The position numbers and the translations under genes are program-made. Positions 18,296 through 26,835 of a stretch of DNA of 64,000 nucleotides are shown here, one piece after another (the stretch's first letter is position 1; every line of letters begins with the position of its first letter). Source of the stretch: Albidovulum marisflavi (GTDB taxonomy: Bacteria > Pseudomonadota > Alphaproteobacteria > Rhodobacterales > Rhodobacteraceae); NCBI RefSeq assembly GCF_025751435.1, contig NZ_JAOWKY010000001.1, positions 790,001 through 854,000 on the forward strand. Direction: 5' to 3'. The notes beneath the pieces are model-generated. The model was not told where the DNA came from. It did no database searches and saw nothing but the letters and a program-made list of their open reading frames with translations.

Positions 18296-18928
18296 ATGAC
18301 AGAGCAGAAAGCGACCCATCCCGAAGAAGAGGCCCTTCGCCATGCCCAGAAGATGGCAAAGAAGAAGGCCGCGCGCGACAAGATCATGGCCACGAAAGAG
18401 GGCGAAAAGGGCCTGATCATCGTCCATACCGGGGCTGGAAAGGGCAAGAGTTCTTCCGCGTTCGGGATGATTCTGCGCTGCATCGCGCATCAAATGCCCT
18501 GCGCGGTCGTGCAATTCATCAAGGGCGCATGGTCGACCGGGGAACGCACCCTGATCGAGGCGCATTTCGGCGACCTGTGCCAGTTCTACGCCATGGGCGA
18601 GGGCTTCACCTGGGAAACCCAGGACAAGGACCGCGACATCGCCGCGGCCCGTCGCGGCTGGGAAAAGGCCAAGGAACTGATCCGCGATGAAAACAACCGC
18701 ATGGTGGTGCTGGATGAGATCAACATTGCGCTGCGCTACGATTACCTGCCGATCACCGAGGTGGTGGAGTTCCTTGCGACCGAGAAACCCGCGATGACGC
18801 ATGTGGTGCTGACAGGACGCAATGCCAAGGAAGAGCTGATCGAGATCGCGGACCTGGTGACCGAGATGACGCTGGTCAAGCACCCGTTCCGGTCGGGGAT
18901 CAAGGGCCAGAAGGGCGTGGAGTTCTAG
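18296..18928 (+). CDS. cobO: Cob(I)yrinic acid a,c-diamide adenosyltransferase
   Basis: 210 residues of the CobA/CobO/BtuR adenosyltransferase type. The phosphate-binding loop [10 protein letters not shown] is at residues 44-53. The basic N-terminus ([10 protein letters not shown]) and [11 protein letters not shown] in the middle are typical of CobO. The enzyme transfers the 5'-deoxyadenosyl group of ATP to Co(I) of the corrin. The start codon at 18296 has GGAAGGG upstream; the open frame continues further 5' across the riboswitch region without family resemblance. It is divergent from the long cob run and followed by cobQ. Confidence 0.94.
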   Translation: MTEQKATHPEEEALRHAQKMAKKKAARDKIMATKEGEKGLIIVHTGAGKGKSSSAFGMILRCIAHQMPCAVVQFIKGAWSTGERTLIEAHFGDLCQFYAMGEGFTWETQDKDRDIAAARRGWEKAKELIRDENNRMVVLDEINIALRYDYLPITEVVEFLATEKPAMTHVVLTGRNAKEELIEIADLVTEMTLVKHPFRSGIKGQKGVEF

Positions 18929-18980
18929 GGGCCAGGCCGGGGGCGCTGCCCCCGGACCCCCGGGATATTTGGGAAAAGAA
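18929..18980. repeat. GC-rich hairpin repeat between cobO and cobQ
   Basis: CCGGGGG (18937-18943) and CCCCCGG (18949-18955) form a perfect stem with a CGCTG loop. ACCCCCGGGATATTTGGGAA and an A/G-rich tail follow, and merge into the cobQ ribosome-binding site. Similar G/C hairpins ending in GGATATTT recur between genes in Rhodobacteraceae genomes; this is from memory and I see no second copy in this window. It may act as a weak terminator or mRNA-stability element. Confidence 0.5.
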
Positions 18981-18986
18981 GAAGGG

Positions 18987-20438
18987 ATGGGCGCGGTGAA
19001 GGCGCTGATGATCCAGGGCTGCGGCTCGAATGTCGGCAAATCGCTTCTGGTCGCGGGGCTTGCGCGCGCGGCATTGCGGCGGGGGATCTCGGTCGCGCCG
19101 TTCAAGCCGCAGAACATGTCGAACAACGCGGCGGTGACCGTGGACGGGGGCGAAATCGGGCGGGCGCAGGCGCTTCAGGCGCTGGCGTCGGGGCTTGAGC
19201 CGCATACCGACATGAACCCCGTGCTGCTGAAACCGGAAACCGACACCGGCGCGCAGGTGGTGGTGCAGGGGCGGCGGCTGACGACGGTGCGGGCGCGCGA
19301 CTACGCGGCGCTGAAGCCGCAGCTGATGGAGCGCGTACAGGAAAGCTTTTTGCGTCTGAAGGCCGGGCATGACCTGGTCATCGTCGAAGGCGCGGGCAGC
19401 CCGGCCGAGGTCAACCTGCGCCGGGGCGACATTGCGAACATGGGATTTGCGCGGGCGGCGGATGTGCCGGTGATCCTGGCCGGGGACATCGACCGTGGCG
19501 GCGTGATCGCGCAGATCATCGGGACGCAGGCGGTGCTGGACCCCGACGATGCCAGGATGGTCGCGGGCTTCCTGATCAACAAGTTCCGGGGGGATCCGAG
19601 CCTTTTCGACGATGGCTACCGGCTGATCGAGGCGCGGACGGGCTGGCGCGGGTACGGAGTGCTGCCCTATTTCCCCGACGCCTCGAAGCTTCCGGCGGAA
19701 GATGCGCTGGATCTGGGCGGGCGCGATGCGGGCGGACCCTTGAAGGTTGCCTGCCTCGCGTTTTCGCGGATCGCGAATTTCGACGATCTTGACCCGTTGA
19801 AGGTCGAGCCTTCCGTCAGCCTGACGATGGTCCGCGCGGGGCAGGCGATCCCCGGTGATGCCGCGCTTGTCATCCTGCCGGGCTCGAAATCGACGCGCGG
19901 TGATCTGGCCTTCTTGCGGGAGCAGGGTTGGGACATCGATCTTGCCGCGCATGTGCGCCGAGGTGGCCATGTTCTTGGCATCTGCGGAGGCTACCAGATG
20001 CTTGGCCGCATGATCGCCGATCCTGACGGGATCGAGGGGCCGGTGGGCAAGACGCCGGGTCTTGGCCTTCTGGACGTCGAAACGGTCATGACGCCGGACA
20101 AGCGGCTGACCCGCACCGCAGCCGTCCATGCCGAGACCGGCGCCGCGATGGATGGCTACGAGATCCACATCGGCCGGACGGAAGGTGCGGACCGGGCGCG
20201 GCCCTTCGCGCTGGTGGACGGCCAGCCGGAGGGCGCGGTTTCAGCCGACGGCCGCATCGCGGGCAGCTACCTGCATGGGATGTTTTCGGGCGACGCGTTC
20301 CGCGCGGCCTACCTTGCGCGGCTTGGCGTCGCCTCGTCGGCGCGCTACGGGGCAGGCGTCGAGGCCACGCTGGATGCGCTGGCCGATCACATGGAGGCGC
20401 ATTTGGACGTCGAGGGGCTTCTGGCGCTTGCCCGGTGA
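18987..20438 (+). CDS. cobQ: Cobyric acid synthase
   Basis: 483 residues. CobQ amidates side chains b, d, e and g of adenosylcobyrinic acid a,c-diamide with glutamine. The N-terminal ATPase domain begins [12 protein letters not shown] (P-loop at residues 11-19) and contains [10 protein letters not shown]. The C-terminal glutaminase domain has its catalytic cysteine in [11 protein letters not shown] (C333) and the histidine in YLHGMF. The ATG at 18987 follows a GAAGAAGGG purine run. It converges on bluB with a 4-bp gap. Confidence 0.94.
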   Translation: MGAVKALMIQGCGSNVGKSLLVAGLARAALRRGISVAPFKPQNMSNNAAVTVDGGEIGRAQALQALASGLEPHTDMNPVLLKPETDTGAQVVVQGRRLTTVRARDYAALKPQLMERVQESFLRLKAGHDLVIVEGAGSPAEVNLRRGDIANMGFARAADVPVILAGDIDRGGVIAQIIGTQAVLDPDDARMVAGFLINKFRGDPSLFDDGYRLIEARTGWRGYGVLPYFPDASKLPAEDALDLGGRDAGGPLKVACLAFSRIANFDDLDPLKVEPSVSLTMVRAGQAIPGDAALVILPGSKSTRGDLAFLREQGWDIDLAAHVRRGGHVLGICGGYQMLGRMIADPDGIEGPVGKTPGLGLLDVETVMTPDKRLTRTAAVHAETGAAMDGYEIHIGRTEGADRARPFALVDGQPEGAVSADGRIAGSYLHGMFSGDAFRAAYLARLGVASSARYGAGVEATLDALADHMEAHLDVEGLLALAR

Positions 20439-20442
20439 CCGG

Positions 20443-21066
20443 CTAGCGGACCATCCATTCGGTCGGTTCGTTTTCCTGCCAGCCCGTGCGGTGCAGAAGC
20501 GGGGTGTGGTCGGTGAACTCGGGCCAGCCCAGACACAGGTAGGCGCTGAATTCCCACCCCTCGGGCGTGTCGAACAAGGCTTCGATCGCGGAGGGTTCAA
20601 GGATCGAGACCATCCCCAGCCCCAGGTTTTCGGCCCGCGCGGCCAGCCACAGCGTGTGGATGGCCATCGCGGTTGACTGGTGCAGCGTCTCGGGCATGGT
20701 CCTGCGGCCAAGTCCGCGTCCTGCCGCGGGTTCCGTTTCGGTGAAGACCGCCAGGTGTTCCGGAGCGGCATCCAGCCCGGCAAGCTTCAGGCGCAGGTAC
20801 TCCGAACGGGTCGCGTCATCGTAGGATGAGGCGGCATCGGCGTTGCAGCGTTCGAAGACGGAGCGGACCGAGGCGCGAAGACCGGCATCCTTGACGCGGA
20901 TCACGCGCCAGGGCCGGGCGTTCCCGACCGAGGGCGCCGCGGCCATGGCGTGCCGCAGGCGCTGCAGCACGTCTTCTGGCACGGGGTCGATCCTGAAGTG
21001 CCGCACATCGCGCCGCCATTTCAGGATCTGCGACAGGATCTGGGCCTGTTCGGAGGTGAAGTTCAT
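20443..21066 (-). CDS. bluB: 5,6-Dimethylbenzimidazole synthase
   Basis: 207-residue flavin-destructase of the nitroreductase fold. BluB uses O2 to convert FMNH2 to the lower ligand 5,6-dimethylbenzimidazole. RRDVRHFRIDPVPEDVLQRL at the start and GNARPWRVIRV near residue 50 are typical. The C-terminal CLGWPEF segment matches BluB rather than generic nitroreductases. The last gene of the minus-strand unit bluF-bluE-cbiB-cobC-bluB, it overlaps cobC by 4 nt. Confidence 0.93.
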   Translation of the reverse strand: MNFTSEQAQILSQILKWRRDVRHFRIDPVPEDVLQRLRHAMAAAPSVGNARPWRVIRVKDAGLRASVRSVFERCNADAASSYDDATRSEYLRLKLAGLDAAPEHLAVFTETEPAAGRGLGRRTMPETLHQSTAMAIHTLWLAARAENLGLGMVSILEPSAIEALFDTPEGWEFSAYLCLGWPEFTDHTPLLHRTGWQENEPTEWMVR

Positions 21067-22040
21067 CTGCGTTCCGCTCCCCGCAGGGCCGTTTCAAGCC
21101 GTGCCCATTCATCCGCGCCGCCGGGCAGTCCCAGGCGCAGCCATTCTTGCGAATATGGAAATCGGCGCGACCAGATGTGATGCCGCGCCAGGAATGTCTG
21201 TGCCCCTGCCGCGTCGTCGGTGTCGTAGAGCCGGAAGAGCGTGGTGCCGCCGACGCTTGCCCACCCCGCGGCAGAGGCGATCGCGTCGAGCCTTTCGGCC
21301 TCATCCGCGAGCCGTGCGATCGTGTCGGCCGCCCAGTCGCCATCGGACAATGCGGCCTGGCCGATGGCGATCGCCGCGCCGCAGACTGGCCATGGACCGG
21401 CCATGTCCGAAAGCCGCGCGATTTCGGCGGGCGCGCCCAGGATGAAGCCAAGGCGCAGGCCCGCAAGCCCATAGAACTTGCCGAAGGAGCGCAGCACGAA
21501 AAGCCCGGCCCGGCCCGCATGTGGGGCCACCGAAAGCTCCGGGCAGGGATCGGCAAAGCTCTCGTCGACCACAAGCCGCCCCACACGCCCTGCAAGCGCC
21601 AACACCCCTTCCGGTGAGGTCTGCCGCCCGTCAGGGTTGTTCGGGTTCACGATCACGGCCAGGTCGGCCCCGGCAAGATCGTCGAGGGCCGGCACATCCT
21701 CCACCTGCCAACCTGCATTGCGCAGGGCCGCCGCGTGTTCGTTATAGGTGGGGGAAAGGACACGCGCGCAACCGGGTGGGCCCAGTCGCGGGATCATCTG
21801 GATTGCCGCCTGGGCGCCTGCGACGGCCAAGACCGCCGCCGGTGTCGCATAGGCAGCCGATGCGACACTTGCCAGGTCGGACTGCGCGCGGCGCGTTGGC
21901 AGATCCGTCCACGCGCTGGGGGGCAGGGGCGGAACCGGATAGGGAACGCGATTGATGCCGGTCGACAGGTCGATCCAGTCCGCGGCCGTTCCGCCGTAGG
22001 TCTCGATCGCCTGGTCCAGGTTGCCCCCGTGATCCCTCAT
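21063..22040 (-). CDS. cobC: L-threonine-O-3-phosphate decarboxylase (CobC of P. denitrificans, CobD of Salmonella)
   Basis: 325-residue pyridoxal-phosphate enzyme of aminotransferase class I/II fold. It makes (R)-1-amino-2-propanol phosphate, the linker of the nucleotide loop. LSTGINRVPYPVP near residue 25 is characteristic. NPNNPDGR at 132-139 and the pyridoxal-phosphate lysine in RSFGKFYGLAGLR (K188) are conserved. It overlaps both bluB and cbiB by 4 nt. Its substrate L-threonine phosphate would come from the kinase encoded two genes upstream. Confidence 0.92.
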   Translation of the reverse strand: MRDHGGNLDQAIETYGGTAADWIDLSTGINRVPYPVPPLPPSAWTDLPTRRAQSDLASVASAAYATPAAVLAVAGAQAAIQMIPRLGPPGCARVLSPTYNEHAAALRNAGWQVEDVPALDDLAGADLAVIVNPNNPDGRQTSPEGVLALAGRVGRLVVDESFADPCPELSVAPHAGRAGLFVLRSFGKFYGLAGLRLGFILGAPAEIARLSDMAGPWPVCGAAIAIGQAALSDGDWAADTIARLADEAERLDAIASAAGWASVGGTTLFRLYDTDDAAGAQTFLARHHIWSRRFPYSQEWLRLGLPGGADEWARLETALRGAERR

Positions 22041-22984
22041 GACAGCACCCACCCTGTCAACGCCAGAAGCGCGGTCAGCCCGGCAAGAAGCGCCACCATC
22101 TTCCTGAACAGGCCTAGCCCGCGCGCCAGGTCGGTGGCGTCGGGATCGGGTGCGCCGGCGTTGACCCAAGGCTCCTGCGCGATCCGGTCTGCGTAGACGC
22201 GCGGACCAGACAGGCGAATGCCAAGCGCGCCGGCCATCGCCGCTTCGGGCCACCCCGCATTCGGAGATCGGTGACGGCGCGCGTCGCGCATCATCACGGC
22301 GACCCCGCTGCGCCAGCGCCCGGACACCGCCGCCAGGAAAAGACCCGTCAGGCGGGCCGGAATGAGGTTCGCGACATCGTCGATCCGCGCTGCGGCCCAG
22401 CCAAAGGCCTCATGCCGCGGGGTGCGGTGGCCGATCATCGAATCAAGCGTGTTGATCGCCTTGTAGCCGACGATGCCGGGCAGGCCGAAGACCATGCCCC
22501 AGAACCACGGCGCGACGACGCCGTCGGATGCGTTTTCCGAAAGACTTTCCATGGCGGCGCGGGCGACGCCGGCGCCGTCAAGCTGGTTCGGGTCGCGGCC
22601 CACGATCATCGCGACCGCCTGCCGCGCGCCGTCAAGGTCGCCCCGCCAAAGGGGACGCGCCACCGCCTGAACGTGATCGTGCAGCGAGCGGGAGGCAAGG
22701 AACGGCCAGGCAAGAATCCCTTCGATCAGGACGCCCAGCCACCCGCCCGGCAGCAGGTTGGTGACGATCACCGCAATTTCCACGCAGACGCCGATGACGG
22801 CCAGCGCGGCGATCAGCCCGGCGAGTTTCCGGCGAAGAGGATCGGTTTCGTCGATGTTGAGCCAGCTGTCCAGGCGGTCGATAAGGCGGCCGATCCAGGT
22901 CACGGGATGGCCGATCCAGCGAAAGAGCCACGCGGGCCATCCCACCGCCGCATCGATCAGAAGCGCCACCAGCATTGCCGCCAT
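22037..22984 (-). CDS. cbiB: Adenosylcobinamide-phosphate synthase (CbiB; CobD of P. denitrificans)
   Basis: 315-residue inner-membrane protein with several hydrophobic helices (MLVALLIDAAVGWPAWLFRW at the start, further ones near residues 50-85 and at the C-terminus). It attaches the aminopropanol phosphate to adenosylcobyric acid. ESLSENASDGVVAPWFW, and YKAINTLDSMIGH after it, are invariant family stretches. The ATG at 22984 is one base after the bluE stop region. It belongs to the same operon as bluB and cobC. Confidence 0.93.
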   Translation of the reverse strand: MAAMLVALLIDAAVGWPAWLFRWIGHPVTWIGRLIDRLDSWLNIDETDPLRRKLAGLIAALAVIGVCVEIAVIVTNLLPGGWLGVLIEGILAWPFLASRSLHDHVQAVARPLWRGDLDGARQAVAMIVGRDPNQLDGAGVARAAMESLSENASDGVVAPWFWGMVFGLPGIVGYKAINTLDSMIGHRTPRHEAFGWAAARIDDVANLIPARLTGLFLAAVSGRWRSGVAVMMRDARRHRSPNAGWPEAAMAGALGIRLSGPRVYADRIAQEPWVNAGAPDPDATDLARGLGLFRKMVALLAGLTALLALTGWVLS

Positions 22985-22985
22985 G

Positions 22986-23801
22986 TCATCCCCCCACGCG
23001 AAACCGGACCGGCCGGCGGAAACCCGCGGCGCGCAGGCGCGTCCGCCAGTCCTTTGGCACCGTTCGGGGCGCAAATAGCAAGGCGCGCGCGGCTCCGGTA
23101 TGGGCAATCGCATGCCCCAATGCACCAAGTTCGAGGGAAAGGTCCTGGGTCGGGTCGTCCTGCGGACCGCGCAGCGACAGCGTCCGCCTTGCGGATTCGC
23201 TGCTGATCCGTGCAAGTGCGTCGGCGCGGCCATCAAGGACAGCGCCTTTCCAGAGGGGCAGCAGGTCCGAGATGTCGGCAAAGCGCGTATCGCGCGGATC
23301 GGTCCGCTGCATTGGACCGAAGAAACCGCCCACGACGTCGAAGGCGGGCAGCGGTCCGGTACGATCCATCGCCGAGCCGATGCGCGACGCCCAGATCAGC
23401 TGCTCGGGCGAGGGAAACATCAGCGGGTCGCTTGCCCCTTCGCAGGCGATGCAGGCGCGGGCCAGATCCTCTGGCGTCCCGGTCCATCCCGACAGCCGCG
23501 CCAGCGCGACCAGCGCTGCGGTCGAGGCGCCAGCGCCCCCGCCCAAGGGCATGGTCGCGGCCAGGGTGTACCGACCGGATGGCGCTCTGCCGATCGCCGA
23601 CAAAAGGCGGCGCGCGCGTTCCGGGGTGGCAAGCCGCTGGCCTTGCCCGTGAACATGAAGGCCGGCTGCCGGCTGCACCCGTCCCCGGACGGCGAATGCG
23701 GGGCAGGGCATCGTCACCAGGACGACCGGCCCGAATGGTCCAAGCCGTCCCTGAAGGAATTCGCCGAAATGGCCCGCGACGCGGACGCTGCGCGTGCTCA
23801 T
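22986..23801 (-). CDS. bluE: GHMP-family L-threonine kinase (BluE type)
   Basis: 271 residues with a GHMP kinase N-terminus (VRVAGHFGEFLQGRLGPFG) and an ATP-binding glycine/serine motif MPLGGGAGASTAAL at about residues 84-97. Rhodobacterales use a dedicated threonine kinase, BluE, instead of PduX to make L-threonine-O-3-phosphate for the nucleotide loop. Position between cbiB and the phosphatase gene fits that assignment, and sequence plus context make it likely. It overlaps the phosphatase gene by 4 nt. Confidence 0.82.
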   Translation of the reverse strand: MSTRSVRVAGHFGEFLQGRLGPFGPVVLVTMPCPAFAVRGRVQPAAGLHVHGQGQRLATPERARRLLSAIGRAPSGRYTLAATMPLGGGAGASTAALVALARLSGWTGTPEDLARACIACEGASDPLMFPSPEQLIWASRIGSAMDRTGPLPAFDVVGGFFGPMQRTDPRDTRFADISDLLPLWKGAVLDGRADALARISSESARRTLSLRGPQDDPTQDLSLELGALGHAIAHTGAARALLFAPRTVPKDWRTRLRAAGFRRPVRFRVGG

Positions 23802-24376
23802 GCCGCGGTCCAGTTGACGGAGATGATGCTGAACCCACCGCCCGCAAGGGGACGGAGCCGGGTCACCGACAGCGGCGCGACTTCGAAGGCCAGCGCCGTG
23901 CTTGGCGATGAGAGCGCGTGCGCCAGGCCCGCGCGCACGATTCCCGCATGGGCAACGACCGCCACCCGTCCCGCAAGAGACGCAGCCCGTTCCAGCGCGG
24001 GTGCCGCCCTTTGGCACAGATCCTCGAAACTTTCGCCTGCGGGTGGCCGGTGGGCGGCAAGCGCCGCGCCCGACAAGGCGCCGATATCGGGAAGGTCGCT
24101 GTAGGGCAGGCCATCCCAGCCGCCGAAGTCCTGCTCCCAGAGCGCTTCATCCTGCGTGGCCCCGGCCTCGGGCCAAAGCGCCGCCAGCGTCTGGCGGCAG
24201 CGTAGCGCCGGGCTGACCAGGAAGTGATCCGGAGTGCCGATCGCCTGGCAGAGCGAGGTGATGCCCTTGGTGTCGCCAAGGTCCGCGGGCACGTCTGTCC
24301 GCCCGCACAGCCGCCCACCGGTGATCGCAGGCGCGTGGCGGATCAAAATCAACTCTGTCGCCTGTCCGCGCCGCAC
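23798..24376 (-). CDS. bluF: Histidine-phosphatase-superfamily protein, probable alpha-ribazole phosphatase
   Basis: 192 residues of the phosphoglycerate-mutase-like fold. The phosphorylated histidine lies in LILIRHAP (H14, in place of the usual RHG). A second conserved part is CGRTDVPADLGD, and AHAGIVRAGLAHAL carries the C-terminal histidine. Its place in the operon suggests removal of the 5'-phosphate of alpha-ribazole phosphate or cobalamin phosphate in nucleotide-loop assembly. I chose the GTG at 24376, eight bases after GAGGGA. The start is divergent from cobU with 51 bp between them. Confidence 0.8.
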   Translation of the reverse strand: MRRGQATELILIRHAPAITGGRLCGRTDVPADLGDTKGITSLCQAIGTPDHFLVSPALRCRQTLAALWPEAGATQDEALWEQDFGGWDGLPYSDLPDIGALSGAALAAHRPPAGESFEDLCQRAAPALERAASLAGRVAVVAHAGIVRAGLAHALSSPSTALAFEVAPLSVTRLRPLAGGGFSIISVNWTAA

Positions 24377-24427
24377 TGTCGCATTCCCTCTTTCGTGACG
24401 GGCCCGTTTCTGCTTTGAGACCGGACC

Positions 24428-24934
24428 ATGAGCAAGACGATATTGATCACCGGGGGCGCCCGATCGGGCAAAAGCGGCATCGCCGAGACGATCGCGCTGA
24501 GTCTCGCGCCCCGCGCCGTCTATATCGCCACCGCCGAAGTGCGCGATCAGGAAATGGCCAGCCGCGTCGCTTTGCACCAGGAACGCCGCGGCGAGGAATG
24601 GTCGACCCTTGCCGAACCGCTGGACCTGGCCGGGGCGCTGGCGGCAACCGACGGGCAGGGGCCGCGCCTTGTGGATTGCCTGACGCTCTGGCTGACGAAC
24701 CTGATGCTGGGGGGGCATGACTGGCGTGCCGCTGGACGCGCGCTGGCCGAGGCCCTGCCCGCGCAAACGGACCCTGTCATCTTCGTGACGAACGAGGTTG
24801 GCAGCGGTATAGTGCCCGACAACGCCCTTGCCCGCGAGTTCCGCGACGCGGCCGGGCTTCTGAATCAATGGATCGCCGCCGCCTCGGATGAGGTTATCCT
24901 GGCCGTTTCCGGCCTGCCGCTGAAAGTGAAATGA
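24428..24934 (+). CDS. cobU: Adenosylcobinamide kinase / adenosylcobinamide-phosphate guanylyltransferase
   Basis: 168 residues; called CobP in P. denitrificans. It phosphorylates adenosylcobinamide and attaches GMP, preparing it for the synthase. The P-loop GGARSGKS is at residues 9-16, YIATAEVRDQEMASRVALHQ follows at about 48-67, and VTNEVGSGIVP is in the C-terminal third; all are family hallmarks. It is followed after 1 nt by cobT and then cobS, a complete nucleotide-loop assembly unit. Confidence 0.94.
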   Translation: MSKTILITGGARSGKSGIAETIALSLAPRAVYIATAEVRDQEMASRVALHQERRGEEWSTLAEPLDLAGALAATDGQGPRLVDCLTLWLTNLMLGGHDWRAAGRALAEALPAQTDPVIFVTNEVGSGIVPDNALAREFRDAAGLLNQWIAAASDEVILAVSGLPLKVK

Positions 24935-24935
24935 C

Positions 24936-25955
24936 ATGAGCCTGCCCTCCATATCCTCGCTGGCCGAGATCCCCGCTCTGATCGAAGCGCTGCCCGCCGC
25001 GGACGCCGCCGCAGCCGAAGCCGCGCGTGCGCGGCAGAACTCCTTGACCAAGCCGCCCGGATCGCTGGGCAGGCTCGAGCAACTGGCCGAGTTCATGGCA
25101 ACCTGGCGCGGCACCGGACGGCCCGAGATCTGGCGCGCGCAGGCGTTGGTCTTTGCCGGTAATCACGGCATCTGCGCACAGGGCGTGAATCCCTATCCGC
25201 AGGAAGTGACGGCGCAGATGGTCGCCAACTTCGAAAGCGGCGGGGCGGCGATCAACCAGCTTTGCGCGGTGAACGGTGCCGATCTGACGGTGATCGCACT
25301 GGAACTGGGGCGTCCGACGGCCGATTTCACGCAAGGCCCCGCGATGTCGGAAACCGATTGCCTCGATGCGTTCTGGCAGGGCGCCTCGGCGGTCGATGAA
25401 GGCGCGGATGTGCTTGTCCTGGGGGAAATGGGTATCGGCAACTCGACCGTCGCGGCCGCGCTTGCCTCGGCCTGCTTCGGCGGGCCGGTGGCCGAATGGG
25501 TCGGACCCGGCACTGGGTCCGACAAGGCGGGAATCACGCGCAAGATCGACGCGATCGAGCGCGGGCTGAAGCGCCACGAAGCGCTTCTTGGCAACCCGAT
25601 GGCGATTCTTGCCGCGCTGGGCGGGCGTGAACAGGCCGCGATCTGCGGCGCGGTGATGGCGGCACGCGCGGCGCGCATCCCCGTAATCCTTGACGGATTC
25701 ATCTGCACGGCGGCGGCGGCTGTTCTTTATGCCGCCGACAAGCGGTTGCTGGATCACTGCCTTGTCGGCCACACCTCGGCCGAGCCGGGCCACCGCAAGC
25801 TTCTGGCGGCGATCCACAAGCGGCCGGTCCTGGAATTCGACATGCGCCTTGGCGAAGGCTCGGGCGCGGCCCTTGCGCTTGGCATCCTGCGCGCCGCGCT
25901 GGCGTGTCACAACGGCATGGCCACCTTCGGTGAAGCCGGCGTGTCAGAGGCATGA
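24936..25955 (+). CDS. cobT: Nicotinate-nucleotide-dimethylbenzimidazole phosphoribosyltransferase
   Basis: 339 residues; called CobU in P. denitrificans. It makes alpha-ribazole phosphate from nicotinate mononucleotide and the dimethylbenzimidazole made by Blu[14 protein letters not shown] near residue 39, FAGNHGI near 75, GEMGIGNST and the C-terminal [10 protein letters not shown] with the catalytic glutamate are all present. It should not be confused with the cobaltochelatase subunit that shares the name cobT. The cobS start overlaps its stop. Confidence 0.94.
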   Translation: MSLPSISSLAEIPALIEALPAADAAAAEAARARQNSLTKPPGSLGRLEQLAEFMATWRGTGRPEIWRAQALVFAGNHGICAQGVNPYPQEVTAQMVANFESGGAAINQLCAVNGADLTVIALELGRPTADFTQGPAMSETDCLDAFWQGASAVDEGADVLVLGEMGIGNSTVAAALASACFGGPVAEWVGPGTGSDKAGITRKIDAIERGLKRHEALLGNPMAILAALGGREQAAICGAVMAARAARIPVILDGFICTAAAAVLYAADKRLLDHCLVGHTSAEPGHRKLLAAIHKRPVLEFDMRLGEGSGAALALGILRAALACHNGMATFGEAGVSEA

Positions 25956-26713
25956 TGCGCGACCGGGGCATCGGGATACGGCTGGACGAGGTTCGGCTTG
26001 CGCTGATGCTTCTCACACGGTTCCCCGTGGGCGGCTTCGCGGGTGTTGTGCCCTCGATGTCCGCGTCGGCCTGGGCCTGGCCCCTGGCCGGGGTCGCCGT
26101 CGGCGCAGTTGCCGCGGGGGGGCTTGCCCTGGCGCAGGGCCTGGGCCTGCCGCCGCCGGCCGCGGCGCTGCTTGCCCTGGCTGTGGGTGCGCTTTGCACC
26201 GGGGCGATGCATGAGGATGGCCTGGCTGACCTGGCCGATGGTTTCGGCGGTGGCGCGACCCGTGAGCGCAAGCTTGAGATCATGCGCGACAGCCGGATCG
26301 GCAGTTATGGCGTCGTCGCGCTTGTCCTGTCCCTGGGGTTCCGCGCCACGGCCATCGCAGCACTTTTCGGCGGCGGCGCGGGTTGGGCCCTGATCGGCCT
26401 TGCCGCCGTCACCCGCGCGATGCTGCCCACCGCTCTCGTGCTGCTGCCCGCGGCACGGTCCGACGGTCTGGGAAATGCCGCGGTTGGTGACGAGACGCCC
26501 GCCATTCCGGCGCTTGCGGTCGGGTTCCTGTGTCTTTTGCCGCTTGGCCTTGGCGCTGCGGTGGTCGTTTTCGGCGCTGTCGCCTTGGCGTCCGTTGGCC
26601 TTGGCCTGCTGGCACGGCGGCAGATCGGCGGCCAGACGGGCGATGTCCTGGGCGCCATGCAGCAGGCTGGCGAGATCGCAGGATGGGCCGCGCTGCTTTT
26701 CCTTGCGGCGTGA
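25952..26713 (+). CDS. cobS: Adenosylcobinamide-GDP ribazoletransferase (cobalamin-5'-phosphate synthase)
   Basis: 253-residue polytopic membrane protein; called CobV in P. denitrificans. It joins adenosylcobinamide-GDP and alpha-ribazole (phosphate), the last major step of the pathway. The acidic metal-binding motif [15 protein letters not shown] is at residues 87-101, and [11 protein letters not shown] near the end is also conserved. Two adjacent ATG codons (25952 and 25955) could both serve as start. The last gene of the cobalamin region on this side. Confidence 0.93.
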   Translation: MMRDRGIGIRLDEVRLALMLLTRFPVGGFAGVVPSMSASAWAWPLAGVAVGAVAAGGLALAQGLGLPPPAAALLALAVGALCTGAMHEDGLADLADGFGGGATRERKLEIMRDSRIGSYGVVALVLSLGFRATAIAALFGGGAGWALIGLAAVTRAMLPTALVLLPAARSDGLGNAAVGDETPAIPALAVGFLCLLPLGLGAAVVVFGAVALASVGLGLLARRQIGGQTGDVLGAMQQAGEIAGWAALLFLAA

Positions 26714-26786
26714 CGACCGAGTTTCATCAAACCAGGGCCTGAATCTAGCGCTGGGCCTGCAAAGGCTTATTCCAAGCCCTCTTTAT

Positions 26787-26798
26787 TTTTGATCAAAA
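26787..26798. promoter_or_regulatory. Perfect 12-bp palindrome upstream of the aminotransferase gene
   Basis: TTTTGATCAAAA stands in an unusually A/T-rich spot 38 bp before the aminotransferase start codon. A self-complementary site in this position could be an operator for the aminotransferase-ligase pair. The regulator is unknown, and it is not clearly a match to a site I can name. Confidence 0.35.
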
Positions 26799-26835
26799 GT
26801 TTGCCAAAAGCGCCTGAGCTTCTCAGGAGAGTCGC

